A DNA stretch of 35,154 nt from Nemertoderma westbladi (GCA_032718475.1 JAUCBJ010003457.1:1-35154); one strand, 5' to 3'. Positions 20,952 to 30,660 are shown, counted from the stretch's first letter. Numbers and translations: made by a program. Notes: a model not told the origin generated them from the sequence alone.

Positions 20952-21820
20952 TATGGCGTCTCTTTAGGGTCAATATTCAGTGTTTTAATATTTTTTATTC
21001 AGTATAAATTTACATTCAGTAATAATTAATATCTTTCAGTGTTCTACAATATCTTTTAGTAATTAATAAATTATCGTTCAGTAATACTGAATTATCTTTC
21101 AGTATTTACTGAATTATCTTTCAGTATTTACTGAATTATCTTTCAGTATTTACTGAATTATCTTTCAGTATTTACTGAATTATCTTTCAGTATTTACTGA
21201 ATTATCTTTCAGTATTTACTGAATTATCTTTCAGTATTTACTGAATTATCTTTCAGTATTTACTGAATTATCTTTCAGTATTTACTGAATTATCTTTCAG
21301 TATTTACTGAATTATCTTTCAGTATTTACTGAATTATCTTTTAGTATTTACTGGATTATCTTTTAGTATTTACTGAATTATCTTTCAGTATTTACTGAAT
21401 TATCTTTTAGTATTTACTGGATTATCTTTCAGTATTTACTGAATTATCTTTCAGTATTTACTGAATTATCTTTCAGTATTTACTGAATTATCTTTCAGTA
21501 TTTACTGAATTATCTTTCAGTAATACTTAATTATCTTTCAGTGATTATCTTTCAGTAATACTTAATTATCTTTCAGTAACGTATTTATCTTTCAGTGATT
21601 ATCTTTCAGTAATACTTAATTATCTTTCAGTAACGTATTTATCTTTCAGTAACGTATTTATCTTTCAGTGATTATCTTTCAGTAATACTTAATTATCTTT
21701 CAGTAACGTATTTATCTTTCAGTGATTATCTTTCAGTATTTGCAATAGCATATCAGTATAAAATCACTCGTTATAATAAATTCCGTATAAATTCCTTCAT
21801 CTCTCTATTGAATTCAATAG
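20952..21820 (+). repeat. Left inverted arm of the fold-back element
   Basis: 869 bp. The unique tip runs 20952-21070, homogeneous ~22-bp units run to about 21520, and mixed units with AACGTATTT run to about 21740. The inner unique segment 21741-21820 ends in the 16-bp palindrome (21805-21820). Within each outer unit, CAGTATTTACTG is itself a near-palindrome. Confidence 0.9.
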
Positions 21821-21996
21821 GCCAATCACAAAAAAGGCATATTCTAGAATATATAATGTTAATTTACGAAAACTGTCGACGGTGCAGTATGGCCTATGCA
21901 GTATGAAGTTACACTAGGCTACACAGTTTGTTGTTAGTTATGTATTAGCGTGATATATTTAATTAAGTGTAAGAAACTGAGGAAGAATAAACTGCA
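21821..21996 (+). promoter_or_regulatory. Likely promoter and 5' UTR of the zinc-ribbon gene
   Basis: A CCAAT box (GCCAATCAC, 21821-21829) lies just inside the left arm, and a TATA-like ATATATAAT (21849-21857) follows about 28 bp later. The spacing fits an RNA polymerase II promoter with transcription starting near 21885 and a ~110-bp leader. This is inference from motifs only. Confidence 0.45.
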
Positions 21997-22440
21997 ATGC
22001 CGCGTTTTTGTGGAGCATGTGGTTCAGCAAATGAACTGAATTTCTGTACTAGTTGCGGTCGTTCTCTTTTAGTGGATGATACTCCCACCATTCACAATCG
22101 CAATCTAAACGAGAATACAAATCCATCGACCTCGCCACCACCTATGCCAAATGCGCTTACAGTAGATTCGGTAAGGGAAGCTGTCCGAGCGGAATTGTCG
22201 ACTAGTTTCTCCCCTTATAGAATTCAAGTTCCGGCAAATTCGCCTACAATGTTTAACGCTGCTGCGAATTCGGTACCTCGCTCCGGCACAGCGGGCGGTT
22301 CTAGACGGAGAGTTACTAGCCGGGTTCCGTTGGGAGGCCGTCGACAAGGTCGTCCTTCTACAGAACCGTTAAGTATAACACGTGACCTGCGTATTCTTCG
22401 ATCCGCTTCATCTGAACTATTGAATTCAATAGAGAGATAA
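21997..22440 (+). CDS. Zinc-ribbon protein of the fold-back element, function unknown
   Basis: An intact 147-codon frame. The N-terminus is a zinc ribbon: Cys5-x2-Cys8 and Cys17-x2-Cys20, each followed by Gly. Then come a Pro/Ser/Asn-rich linker (about 30-55), a short possible helix VDSVREAVRAEL, and an Arg-rich basic stretch (about 100-125, SRRRVTSRVPLGGRRQGR) suggesting nucleic-acid binding. The last eight codons (ELLNSIER plus stop) are encoded by the inner end of the right arm, so the left arm carries an inverted copy of the gene's 3' end. No transposase motif is seen. It may be an element protein, a captured host exon, or the first exon of something longer. The ORF's survival between decayed neighbours suggests recent insertion or selection. 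Confidence 0.65.
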   Translation: MPRFCGACGSANELNFCTSCGRSLLVDDTPTIHNRNLNENTNPSTSPPPMPNALTVDSVREAVRAELSTSFSPYRIQVPANSPTMFNAAANSVPRSGTAGGSRRRVTSRVPLGGRRQGRPSTEPLSITRDLRILRSASSELLNSIER

Positions 22441-23432
22441 AGGAATTTATACGGAATTTATTATAATGAGTGATTTTATACTGATATGCTATTGCAAATA
22501 CTGAAAGATAATCACTGAAAGATAAATACGTTACTGAAAGATAATTAAGTATTACTGAAAGATAATCACTGAAAGATAAATACGTTACTGAAAGATAATT
22601 AAGTATTACTGAAAGATAATTAAGTATTACTGAAAGATAATCACTGAAAGATAAATACGTTACTGAAAGATAATTAAGTATTACTGAAAGATAATCACTG
22701 AAAGATAAATACGTTACTGAAAGATAATTAAGTATTACTGAAAGATAATTAAGTATTACTGAAAGATAATTAAGTATTACTGAAAGATAATCACTGAAAG
22801 ATAAATACGTTACTGAAAGATAATTAAGTATTACTGAAAGATAATTAAGTATTACTGAAAGATAATTAAGTATTACTGAAAGATAATCACTGAAAGATAA
22901 ATACGTTACTGAAAGATAATTAAGTATTACTGAAAGATAATTCAGTAAATACTGAAAGATAATTCAGTAAATACTGAAAGATAATTCAGTAAATACTGAA
23001 AAATAATCCAGTAAATACTGAAAGATAATTCAGTAAATACTGAAAGATAATTCAGTAAATACTGAAAGATAATTCAGTAAATACTGAAAGATAATTCAGT
23101 AAATACTGAAAAATAATCCAGTAAATACTGAAAGATAATTCAGTAAATACTGAAAGATAATTCAGTAAATACTGAAAGATAATTCAGTAAATACTGAAAG
23201 ATAATTCAGTAAATACTGAAAGATAATTCAGTAAATACTGAAAGATAATTCAGTAAATACTGAAAGATAATTCAGTAAATACTGAAAGATAATTCAGTAT
23301 TACTGAACGATAATTTATTAATTACTAAAAGATATTGTAGAACACTGAAAGATATTAATTATTACTGAATGTAAATTTATACTGAATAAAAAATATTAAA
23401 ACACTGAATATTGACCCTAAAGAGACGCCATA
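22417..23432 (-). repeat. Right inverted arm of the fold-back element
   Basis: 1016 bp, the reverse complement of the left arm but with more mixed inner units. It includes the 3' end of the zinc-ribbon ORF and its stop codon. The length difference between arms reflects tandem-unit gain or loss. Confidence 0.9.
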
Positions 23433-23440
23433 CAGGTTAA

Positions 23441-23880
23441 GGTAAGCATTAGTTGCAATACAAACCAACTAACTATACAATTGAAGAACACATGTAATAA
23501 TGTAATATAGTTAGCCAATAGCCAAAATAGTTTTTGTGTACACGTTTCTTGGATTATACTAATTAATAGCTTCAAGGCTCATGGTCTTCATACCCTTCAA
23601 AAGCTTCATCACCATCAACTTTGTTGCTCTCTGCAATGCTTACAACTTTAAATGATTTGGATGTTCCTCCAAGTAGTCCTTAATTTCTATTTGAATTTGA
23701 TGTTTGATGAAGGCAATGTGGATAGGCCTAATACTACTTCAAGCTACACAGTATTATGTTACTTTAACCAAGTTAAAAGAATGATTCATATATCAGCTCT
23801 TATTGCAAAAACCATGGGCTTTAATAATTTTAAAAAATACCAGCAGTTATTCAATCAATCACAATAAAATAGAAGTTTTA
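23441..23880. other. Unassigned DNA right of the fold-back element
   Basis: No gene is recognised. A 13-bp TAGCCAATAGCCA at about 23513 is the inverse of TGGCTATTGGCTA at about 20933, on the other side of the element; this may be chance. The 71-codon frame here resembles nothing I know. Confidence 0.35.
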
Positions 23881-24450
23881 AATTTCAGCCAACCACTGCT
23901 GATTTAAATTTTAAGTAACCAATGGATGAATACCTTCAATCTATAAAATAACTATTAGTTTTTAAGCCACATATGTTAAAAACATACGTTAAATTTTAAA
24001 ATAACCACTAGTTTTCAGATGTTATTTAAGAAAATAGCAACTAGTTTACAATTGCCGTAGAAGAAAATGACGGATAGTTTATTTATTTTGCGTATTTCCA
24101 TTAACAGCTAGTTTTGTAAAAAAAAAAGCCCATCAAAGGTGTGAAAAAGCCCTAAAATTTATAATATGTAGATATATAACCAACAGTTTATTTTAGTAAA
24201 AACAGATTGGTTTCAATTAATAGAATAGCCAATAGTTTAATTGTCACAAAAACGGTGGATTTTAGTGAAAATATTTTTTTTTATAAATAACCATTAGTTA
24301 TCTGTAAAACAATAGTTGGTTATTTCATGGAATGAAAATATGTTTGAAAAATAGCCAATTAAATTATAAGTTTTTTCACAACTAACAGTTTAAAATTTAA
24401 ACAAATGGTTTATCTTATTAACTGTATGATAATTAAAAAACCATCAGAAA
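23881..24450. repeat. Degenerate satellite with TAACCANTAGTTT core
   Basis: A loosely conserved core (AACCACTAGTTTT, AGCAACTAGTTTAC, AGCCAATAGTTTAA, AACCATTAGTTAT and others) recurs about every 32-37 bp or multiples of that, separated by A/T-rich filler. It looks like an old, eroded tandem array. Confidence 0.5.
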
Positions 24451-24461
24451 CTTTTTTCAGA

Positions 24462-24905
24462 GTAATCAACCTCCTCTCTGAGTCTCGAATCCACATCGGG
24501 GTTCGAAAGGAGCATTCGATATAGAAGTGACGATGACATGTAAATGTGACTCAACAGCTGTAGAAGTATCCGAAACAACGTTAGCCATTTCATCAGCCAT
24601 TTTTTCTTTCTCACCTACTGAGGTTGGACTTCCCCCACTATAAATCCTTTCGGCTTCAGTGCCAACGCATTCCAAACTGTTACCGAGTTTATTGGTATGT
24701 AATTCCTTCAGATTCTTATACTAGACATTCTAACAGTGACAAGATTCTAATAAGTATCACTGTCGGTATTTTGATGTCTGCAATAAATTGGGTTCCAAAT
24801 CTGTAATTATTGCGCAAATTAGAGAGTTTTCTGGCCAAATTATAAAATTTAGATCAGCCCTCGCCTTGCACACAACTCGAATCACTAATTGTCTATCATT
24901 AGAGA
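24462..24905 (-). pseudogene. PRDM9-like array: orphan copy of the upstream region (U)
   Basis: It matches 27955-28415 of copy C, and its first 90 bp match 20205-20290 of copy B. On the - strand a 69-codon frame (24466-24675) reads SVGEKEKMADEMANVVSDTS, then TAVESHLHVIVTSISNAPFE, and could be an exon of the gene upstream of SET. I do not recognise it as KRAB or SSXRD. It lies between spacer X copy 2 and unrelated DNA, without its own SET or fingers. Confidence 0.55.
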
Positions 24906-24927
24906 GGATTTCGTCCTTTGAAATAAC

Positions 24928-25255
24928 TTCCCCTGGAGCCCGTAGCTTAGTGGTAGGCTACACATCGGCCGTACTTAGCATCAGCTGTTCGTCCATGGAC
25001 AAGATTATTTGATGATTAGCAAACAGTGTTTGGCGGATATTAGTGGGACAACTGTTGGATTAGAACCAGTACCGGCAGTCGAGCCTGCATTTAGAATGGC
25101 TTGAGGTATTCAACCTTTGTCCCCTGGATATCACGATTAGTTATCCAGTGAATAACTACTTTTCCCTCGAGAACCAAAATAAGAGCATTAGTGAGTTCTG
25201 TTCAAATCCAACAATGAATGTATCACCTTCTTTGGTGAATGAGTGAGTTGTCTGT
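24928..25255. repeat. Spacer X, copy 2
   Basis: Second copy of the ~340-bp unit boundary sequence, here with the A-box-like GTAGCTTAGTGGTAGGCT, the closest to a tRNA of the three copies. It is followed directly by the zinc-finger 3' end of copy C. Confidence 0.7.
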
Positions 25256-25257
25256 TT

Positions 25258-25631
25258 GTTATCACTTCCTACTGAACACTGTATCTGTATGATTGTGTTT
25301 TATTTGATCACAACTGTTCATGAATAATTTACTGCAGATTCGGCAGATGAAAGGTTTTATGCCAGAGTGAACGTAGACCAGTAGACTGGTCTGTTGGCTT
25401 AAAGCTTTACTACATATAGAACAACTGTGCAGATTCTTACAAGAGTGAACCCATTCGTGGTCCAATAGCCCTTTCAAACTCTTACTGTAGCTGGTTTATC
25501 TGAACTCGATTCTTTCTTGGGACCAGTAGGAACGTTGGAACCCGAACCTGTTGCTGTAGAGTTGTAGTTGGGTTCATTGTGTCTCCGTTTTAAATGGGAA
25601 GCGAGAAAATATTCCACCGTGTAAACGACGT
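25258..25631 (-). pseudogene. PRDM9-like copy C, zinc-finger 3' end
   Basis: The - strand frame 25262-25477 encodes two C2H2-type fingers: HSCKNLHSCSICSKALSQQT, then YVHSGIKPFICRICSK and LFMNSCDQIKHNHT. The second keeps Cys2 and both His (H and H spaced as HNHT), but the first has lost its histidine pair. Coding is interrupted near 25480, and at 25631 the sequence is cut by a 1.5-kb insertion; the same gene resumes at 27165. It ends with VFSRK and a stop. Confidence 0.7.
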
Positions 25632-26619
25632 TGTGGGGCGAGCCACGAAGTGAGTGAGCCTTAGCGTAGTGGTACCATTAATCAACCTGTCGTTCTGTCG
25701 TTCTGTCGTGTTCAATTTTAAACAATCTTTGATGAAATCTATCCAAACTTGGTACACATGTTGTTTGGCAAAAGTTTAGGAATTTTCCAAGTAGAATTTC
25801 CGTGTGGCCTTCGAGAAGCTAAGATAATAGCAGTTAATTAGTTAATTAAGTTGATTGCGGTGAAAACGCCATTTTCAACCTGCCTTTTAAAGGAAATTAA
25901 TTGTTTTACAGTATAAGATTTAAATAATTATACTTAAAAATTATACAGATATAATCCCCATACGCCATTCTATTATAGTTTTTAATTAGTTTAAGTGATT
26001 TGCTTTAATAAATGTGTCTTTAATTGATCTAAACGTAATTAAACCGCACAATTATTGAGTACAAATTTAATCCTTCCCATTATTGGTCAAGTCTCTGCTG
26101 GTGTGGAGCTAGCTGCTGGGAGTTGTGGCTGTAGACTAACCTGAGAGGAATTGTAATAGAGGCAACCAGTATTGCTATTCCAGCCCAATCACTGAATTGT
26201 GTTTATTATAGGCTGGACGGGCCGCATAACCGTTCGACTATTACTACTATTGCTATCTCAGTTAAATGACAGATATAATAACATAAATACAATCCATGGC
26301 ATGGCTGTTGTAGGCTTCTGAAATAGTTTATTCCACAATGTATATGTCTGGTTATTTTTTAATTGAATTTTTGCAAAGTAGTAAAATTAATGTTCTTAAA
26401 AATAATATTATTATTTTATATGTAACCTAGGAAATTAGCTACATTTTTTCGCTGCAGCTTTAAGAGTGTACATTGATTTAATATTATTTCAATACCCATA
26501 TTACTACATCGGCATAAGATGCGTTGGCGTTGTATCACACATCTCCACATATCACACATCTCCACATAGATGTATCAACAGTTACTCGCACAGTTTCGAA
26601 ACTTCGCATAGTTATAACT

Positions 26620-26920
26620 GTATAAAGATCGTCAGTCTGCGTTTAGGAAAAATATTTTATGACAAAACAGGACAAGAGACGAGCGCAACGAGGCATATAA
26701 TGAAGACGAGTACTGCGTTGACTAAATTATTATATAAACCACCTGGCTTCACATATTGATCGCATCCCTAGTTATTATTATTATAAAGATCGTCCTAGCT
26801 TGCGTTTAAGAAATATATTTAAATACAAAACAGGACGAACGCAAAGAGGCTTATAATGAAAACGAGTACTGCGTTTATTATATTCCTATAAACCACCTGG
26901 CTTTGCATATTTAACGTGCG
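26620..26920 (+). repeat. Imperfect direct duplication, ~150 bp units
   Basis: TATAAAGATCGTC...GCGTTTA, AAAACAGGAC, ACGAGTACTGCGTT and AAACCACCTGGCTT occur in the same order at about 26620-26760 and 26781-26905, with substitutions and short gaps. It is non-coding. Confidence 0.7.
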
Positions 26921-26993
26921 ATTGGAAATAAGTTCGTGCTACCCTTCCGTGGGTGGTAGATGTCGCGGTTATGTATTGGTGGTTGGGAAGGGT

Positions 26994-27008
26994 GGGGGGG
27001 GGGGGGGA
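26994..27008. repeat. Homopolymer G run (~14 G)
   Basis: About 14 consecutive G after GGGTGG. The length is prone to sequencing error, and the run could form a G-quadruplex. Confidence 0.8.
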
Positions 27009-27164
27009 GATTAAAAGGGGTGAACAGTGAACACGTACTGTCCACCTTTCTTTGATTGATTGGTGGTGTGGGTAAATTTCTCAAAACCTGATTTTGTGAT
27101 ACAGTCGCTGCATTTTAATTTGTATATAATAACTAGGCCTCGTGCTGCGCGAAGTCCCCACGAA

Positions 27165-27701
27165 CGTGTAATGTTCGCAAGTGAATTTAAGTAAACTGTT
27201 ATCATGAGCTAAGTCGAATGTCTTTCTCTCAGCACATACACCGCTACTACTCCGGTATCTAAGAAGTACCTCCTGATTATCAGACTGAAAACTATCACAC
27301 CCAGTACAGAGAAACCACCCATCTTCCACAGCTTTCATCCCCTATTTCTTATTCTTCTATTGTTTAGTAATTAATCCTAATTCTTTCGCATATCCCGTTC
27401 CGTGCCAAGTAAGGAGTTCTGTACCAAGTGAGGAGTTCCGTACAAAGTAAGGAGTTCCGTACCAAGTAAGGAGTTTCATACCAGCTGAAACTGGTTTACA
27501 GACCCGATAATATATCTCATCTCCAAACTGAAACCTACAAGTAGTTTGTTCCTCTTCCCATTTGGAGCAATTTACATTGCGCACCCAATTCGACTCGAAC
27601 TCCGGTCTCCTGCTTATAGTAAAAGATTTACCCTCATCATCCAACATCTCCCAGCTGTAGCCATATACTTTCCTGGTTTCCTTGTCAATCATGAGGACCA
27701 A
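27165..27701 (-). pseudogene. PRDM9-like copy C, SET domain and linker
   Basis: The best-preserved PR/SET domain in the window (- strand 27357-27701). It reads YGYSWEMLDDEGKSFTI, then NWVRNVNCSKWEEEQTTC, FQFGDEIYYRVCKPVSAG and MKLLTWYG, in the order of the PRDM9 catalytic core (YSW..., NWMRYVNCA, Q.IFYR..., ELLVWYG). A GAGTTCCGTACCAAGTAAG segment is repeated in tandem (27405-27475), duplicating the LLTWYGT stretch. Two in-frame stops (at 27357 and about 27342) precede the linker MKAVEDGWFLCTGCDSFQS. Copies A and B have sense codons at both positions. A frameshift at about 27698 separates the SET core from FFGP. It is a pseudogene. Confidence 0.8.
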
Positions 27702-28420
27702 AGAATGTTCCTGGATTCAAATCGACCTTTAAAGACCTTTTTTTTTTATAAATTTGAGATTTCTTTATCTCCAGACATAACATAATTGTTTTGCTACCCC
27801 GGTTTCTTCCACGAGGACTGGTTTTGGTATTGGATATGAAGATAAACTCCCCATGTACCGGATACTAACACTCAGTGTATTTCTCACTGCAAAGGTCACA
27901 GAATAGAAAGTTATTAAAAATTTTATAGGGCAGTTGCATTTGGTGTAATCAACCTCCTTTCTGGGTAGTAATCCACACCACAGGGTTTGAAAGGAGCATT
28001 CGATATAGAAGTGACGATGACTTTTAAATGTGACTCAACAGCTGTAGAAGTATCCGAAACCACTTTAACCATTATTTTCATCAGCTATTTTTTCTTTCTC
28101 ACCTACTGAGGTTGTACTTCCCCACTGTAAGTCCTTTCGACTTCAGTGCCAATGCGTTCCAAACTGTTACCGAGTTTATTGGTATCTAATTCCTTTAGAT
28201 TCTTATACTAGACATTCTAACAGTGACAAGATTCTAACATGTGTCGATGTGTCACGGTTTTTTGATGTCTGCAGTAAATTGGGTTCAAAACAAATAACAA
28301 ATTAGATATATTAGTTTTCAGACCAAATTATTAAATTTAGATCAGCCCACACCTTGCACACAACTCGAATCACCAATTGTCTATCATTAGAGAGGATTTC
28401 GTCCTTAGTAATAACTTCCC
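27702..28420 (-). pseudogene. PRDM9-like copy C, pre-SET and upstream region
   Basis: It matches 19963-20295 (copy B) and 24462-24905 (orphan U). On the - strand VDLNPGTFFGP precedes the SET core, and further upstream IPKPVLVEETGVAKQL is followed by a stop. The remaining ~450 bp carry the same putative exon as 24466-24675, here with frameshifts. Confidence 0.6.
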
Positions 28421-28738
28421 CTGGAGACCGTAGGCCATCGGTAGGCTACACGTTGGCCGTACTTGCATCAGTTGTTAGTCCATGGACAAGATTATTTGAA
28501 GATTAGCAGTGTTTGGCGGATATTAGTGGGATGACTGCCGGACTAGAATCAGTACCAGCAGTCGAGCCTGCATTTAGAATGGCTTGAGGTATTCAACCTT
28601 TGACCCCTGGATATCACGATTAGTTATCCAGCGAATAACTACTTTTCCCTCAAGAACCAAAGTAAGAGCGTTGGTGATTTCAGTTCGAATCCAACAACGA
28701 AAGTATCTCCTTTTTGGTGAAGGAGCGAGTTGTCTGTT
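28420..28738. repeat. Spacer X, copy 3
   Basis: Third copy of the unit boundary. It keeps the B-box-like AGTTCGAATCC (28676-28686). Similarity to the array ends at about 28738, marking the right edge of the PRDM-like tandem array. Confidence 0.7.
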
Positions 28739-29006
28739 CAACAATTATTATATAGGTGAATCTGCATTTACACCCCTTCCCGGATCCAATACTTATTAAT
28801 AACTTGAATCCACGTTTACACGCCTTCCTGTTTCCAGTAACATTATGTTTTTACTTCACTAATCTGGGTCCTGATCCGGATCCGGATCCAGTTTTACACC
28901 TACCCCACAATGTTTCAGTTTTATCAGATTACGCATTCTCTATATCAACAGAATCTGTATATCCGTAATTACTCAACGGATTTTCGTTCTGTTTGCAGAA
29001 TTATGT
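28739..29006. other. Non-coding stretch with GATCCGGATCC motif
   Basis: ATCCGGATCCGGATCC at 28873-28889 is a short GC-rich palindromic run. Nothing else was recognised. Confidence 0.4.
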
Positions 29007-29188
29007 AGAGGAATTCCCCGCAAAAATTGTATAGACAGAATTTTGAAAAAAGTTTTCAAAAAAAGTTATGGCATTTTTTGTGTAAAAAATCGCTAAATTT
29101 TGAATTTTTTCGATTTTTCGGTATTTTTTAAACGAAAAATGCTATTTCAAAATTCTGTCTATACAATTTTTGCGGGGAATATTCCTCT
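29007..29188. mobile_element. Hairpin MITE (~180 bp)
   Basis: Inverted ends AGAGGAATTCCCCGC (29007) and its near-complement (to 29188), followed inward by AAAAATTGTATAGACAG on both sides. Arms are about 45 bp around a T-rich loop. No target duplication was assigned. Confidence 0.7.
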
Positions 29189-29399
29189 AGAAAAATGACA
29201 TTTAAATTTCATCCGGATAACCAAAAGTGAAAAATTTGTCAAATTTTTCAAATATAATTTACTTTTGTGGTTTTGACCTATAGGCCTATACCTATAGGCT
29301 AATTTTTGGCGCTGATTCCGAAAATGGCAAAATATTTGCACATTATTATGGGTGTTTGATGGTCTTTTTTCGTGTCAAATGTGGTGCTGCACCAAAATT

Positions 29400-30660
29400 A
29401 AAAAATTTGATGCCAGATGCCTGTCTTTCTTTTTTGATAACTCTTCAATTATCCTTCTAAGTGCCAAAATGGGCTCCATGGTCCCACGACCTTTACGGAA
29501 CCCATTCTGATTTCAACGGAGCAGTCTCTCAATGGGATCCCTGATGCGATTTAATATAATTCTATTGTATAGCTTTGCAGCAATCGAGATCAATGAGATT
29601 CCCCGAAAAGAACCATAGAGTGTTAGGTTGCCCTTCTTGGAAACTGGCACCAACTTATTTGTTATCATTTCTTGTGGGACTCTTGTTGTTCGATACATGT
29701 CTAGTTTGTCTACTATGATGGGATAGATGAGCTTTAAACACTCAGGTATTTTAAAGACCTCTGGGGGAACACCATCTACTCCACTGGCATAATTGGTCTT
29801 AATGCTCTTTGCAGCAGCCTTCACTTCTGCAAAGGAGATATCGCCAATGGGAATATCTTGGACTGGGAGTACAGACTCAGACACTTTTACTTCTATAAAG
29901 TTATCAGGCAATACCCTGTCATTATTGAGGAGCTTTTTAAAGTGGGCCTTCCAACCATTGAGGCGATCGGCTGGTGATTCAGCCTTCACCTCGGTGGTTG
30001 GTTGGCTTTTCCGCCCAGTAAGCAAGTTGATCGATTTCCATGCCTAGGATGCTTGCCTGCTGTCGTCAGCATCATTGATGGCATCAACCTGTTGGTTTAT
30101 TAGCTCCTGTAGATTAACAGAGTACTGCCTGTTCAGGGACCTAGATGCAGCCTTAGCTGCATTCTTGGCCGCTGTAGTCTGTTTGAGTCGGGACTCTTTC
30201 TGCGCCTTAAAGAGGTCATTTTGGCACTTCTGAGTTTTGTTGTCAGTCCAGGGGGCCCTTTTCCTGTTTCAAGGGTATACAGGAACTGTTTCTGCAGCTG
30301 CTAACTTAACTGCTTCTGTGAAGGCAGTATAGCCCTCACAGTGATCTGCCGCCTCAGAGGCAAGAACCTCGTACCTGTTGCTCAGCTGTAGTGTGAAGCT
30401 GGATCTCACACTTGGCTGTTGCAACAGAGAGGACCAGTCATGCCGCGGCAAGGCAGATTTCATTGTTCTGCTAGAACGCAGACTAAGTCTTACCTTGGCC
30501 ACAATATGGCGGTGATCACTGGAGAAGGGTCGAAGTGTCGACCCTCGAAGAGTCGAGAAAAACTAAGTCAGACCCACGGGTCAAATAGGCATTGTCCATT
30601 AGTCTGTCTGTCCGGGCCCCATCCTTCTGGCTCATTGTTTGGATGTCATTTTTTCTAGAG
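29400..30660 (-). pseudogene. Decayed LINE: endonuclease C-terminus, linker and start of reverse transcriptase
   Basis: Read on the - strand. At about 30470-30660, RTDRLMDNAYLTRGSDLVFL and, after a frame change, PFSSDHRHIVAKVRLSLR form the end of an apurinic-type endonuclease with its SDH motif. At 30050-30250 a Lys/Ala-rich linker is broken by stops. The 170-codon frame 29513-30025 then holds RT palm-start motifs: SGVDGVPPEVF, LVPVSKKGN, FRGISLISIAAKLYNRIILN. A TGA at 29513 interrupts it, after which NQNGFRKGRGTMEP continues to about 29400. The YxDD catalytic region is absent, so the copy is truncated. It probably belongs to the same broad family as the C-terminal fragments at 7-10 kb. Confidence 0.8.

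Larger units (their letters stand above)
20952..23432. mobile_element. Fold-back transposon with ~22-bp-repeat inverted arms and a zinc-ribbon ORF
   Basis: The ends are TATGGCGTCTCTTTAGGGTC at 20952 and its complement ending at 23432. They are flanked by a perfect 6-bp repeat CAGGTT (20946-20951 and 23433-23438); alternatively, ends at TGGCG would give a 10-bp duplication with one mismatch. The arms (20952-21820 and 22417-23432) are mirror images except for copy number. Each has a unique tip, an outer tract of homogeneous ~22-bp units centred on ATCTTTCAGT, an inner tract of mixed units with AATACTT and AACGTATTT spacers, and a unique inner segment ending in the palindrome CTATTGAATTCAATAG. 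The architecture is that of FB/TU fold-back elements. The core carries one gene. Confidence 0.9.
25632..27164. mobile_element. ~1.5 kb insertion splitting PRDM9-like copy C
   Basis: Copy B is continuous where copy C is broken (ACGACGTTGT then AATGTTCGC), which delimits the insertion. It begins GGGGCGAGCCACG and ends GTCCCCACGAACGTGT; ACGTTGT and AACGTGT flank it, an imperfect possible duplication. It contains CTGTCGTTCTGTCGTTCTGT at 25688, a direct duplication at 26.6-26.9 kb, and a run of G. No transposase or other gene was recognised, so its class is unknown. Confidence 0.55.

Noticed and set aside
22105-22347. 80-codon frame on the - strand
   Set aside because: It is the antisense shadow of the zinc-ribbon ORF, with no recognisable motif.
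20970-23300. Regular ~22-bp repeats could suggest a CRISPR array
   Set aside because: Units are directly contiguous with no unique spacers, inverted between two arms, in eukaryotic DNA.
20932-23523. TGGCTATTGGCTA / TAGCCAATAGCCA pair outside the fold-back element as its true ends
   Set aside because: It is only 13 bp, the distances to the arms differ (about 7 bp versus 80 bp), and the CAGGTT duplication lies inside it.
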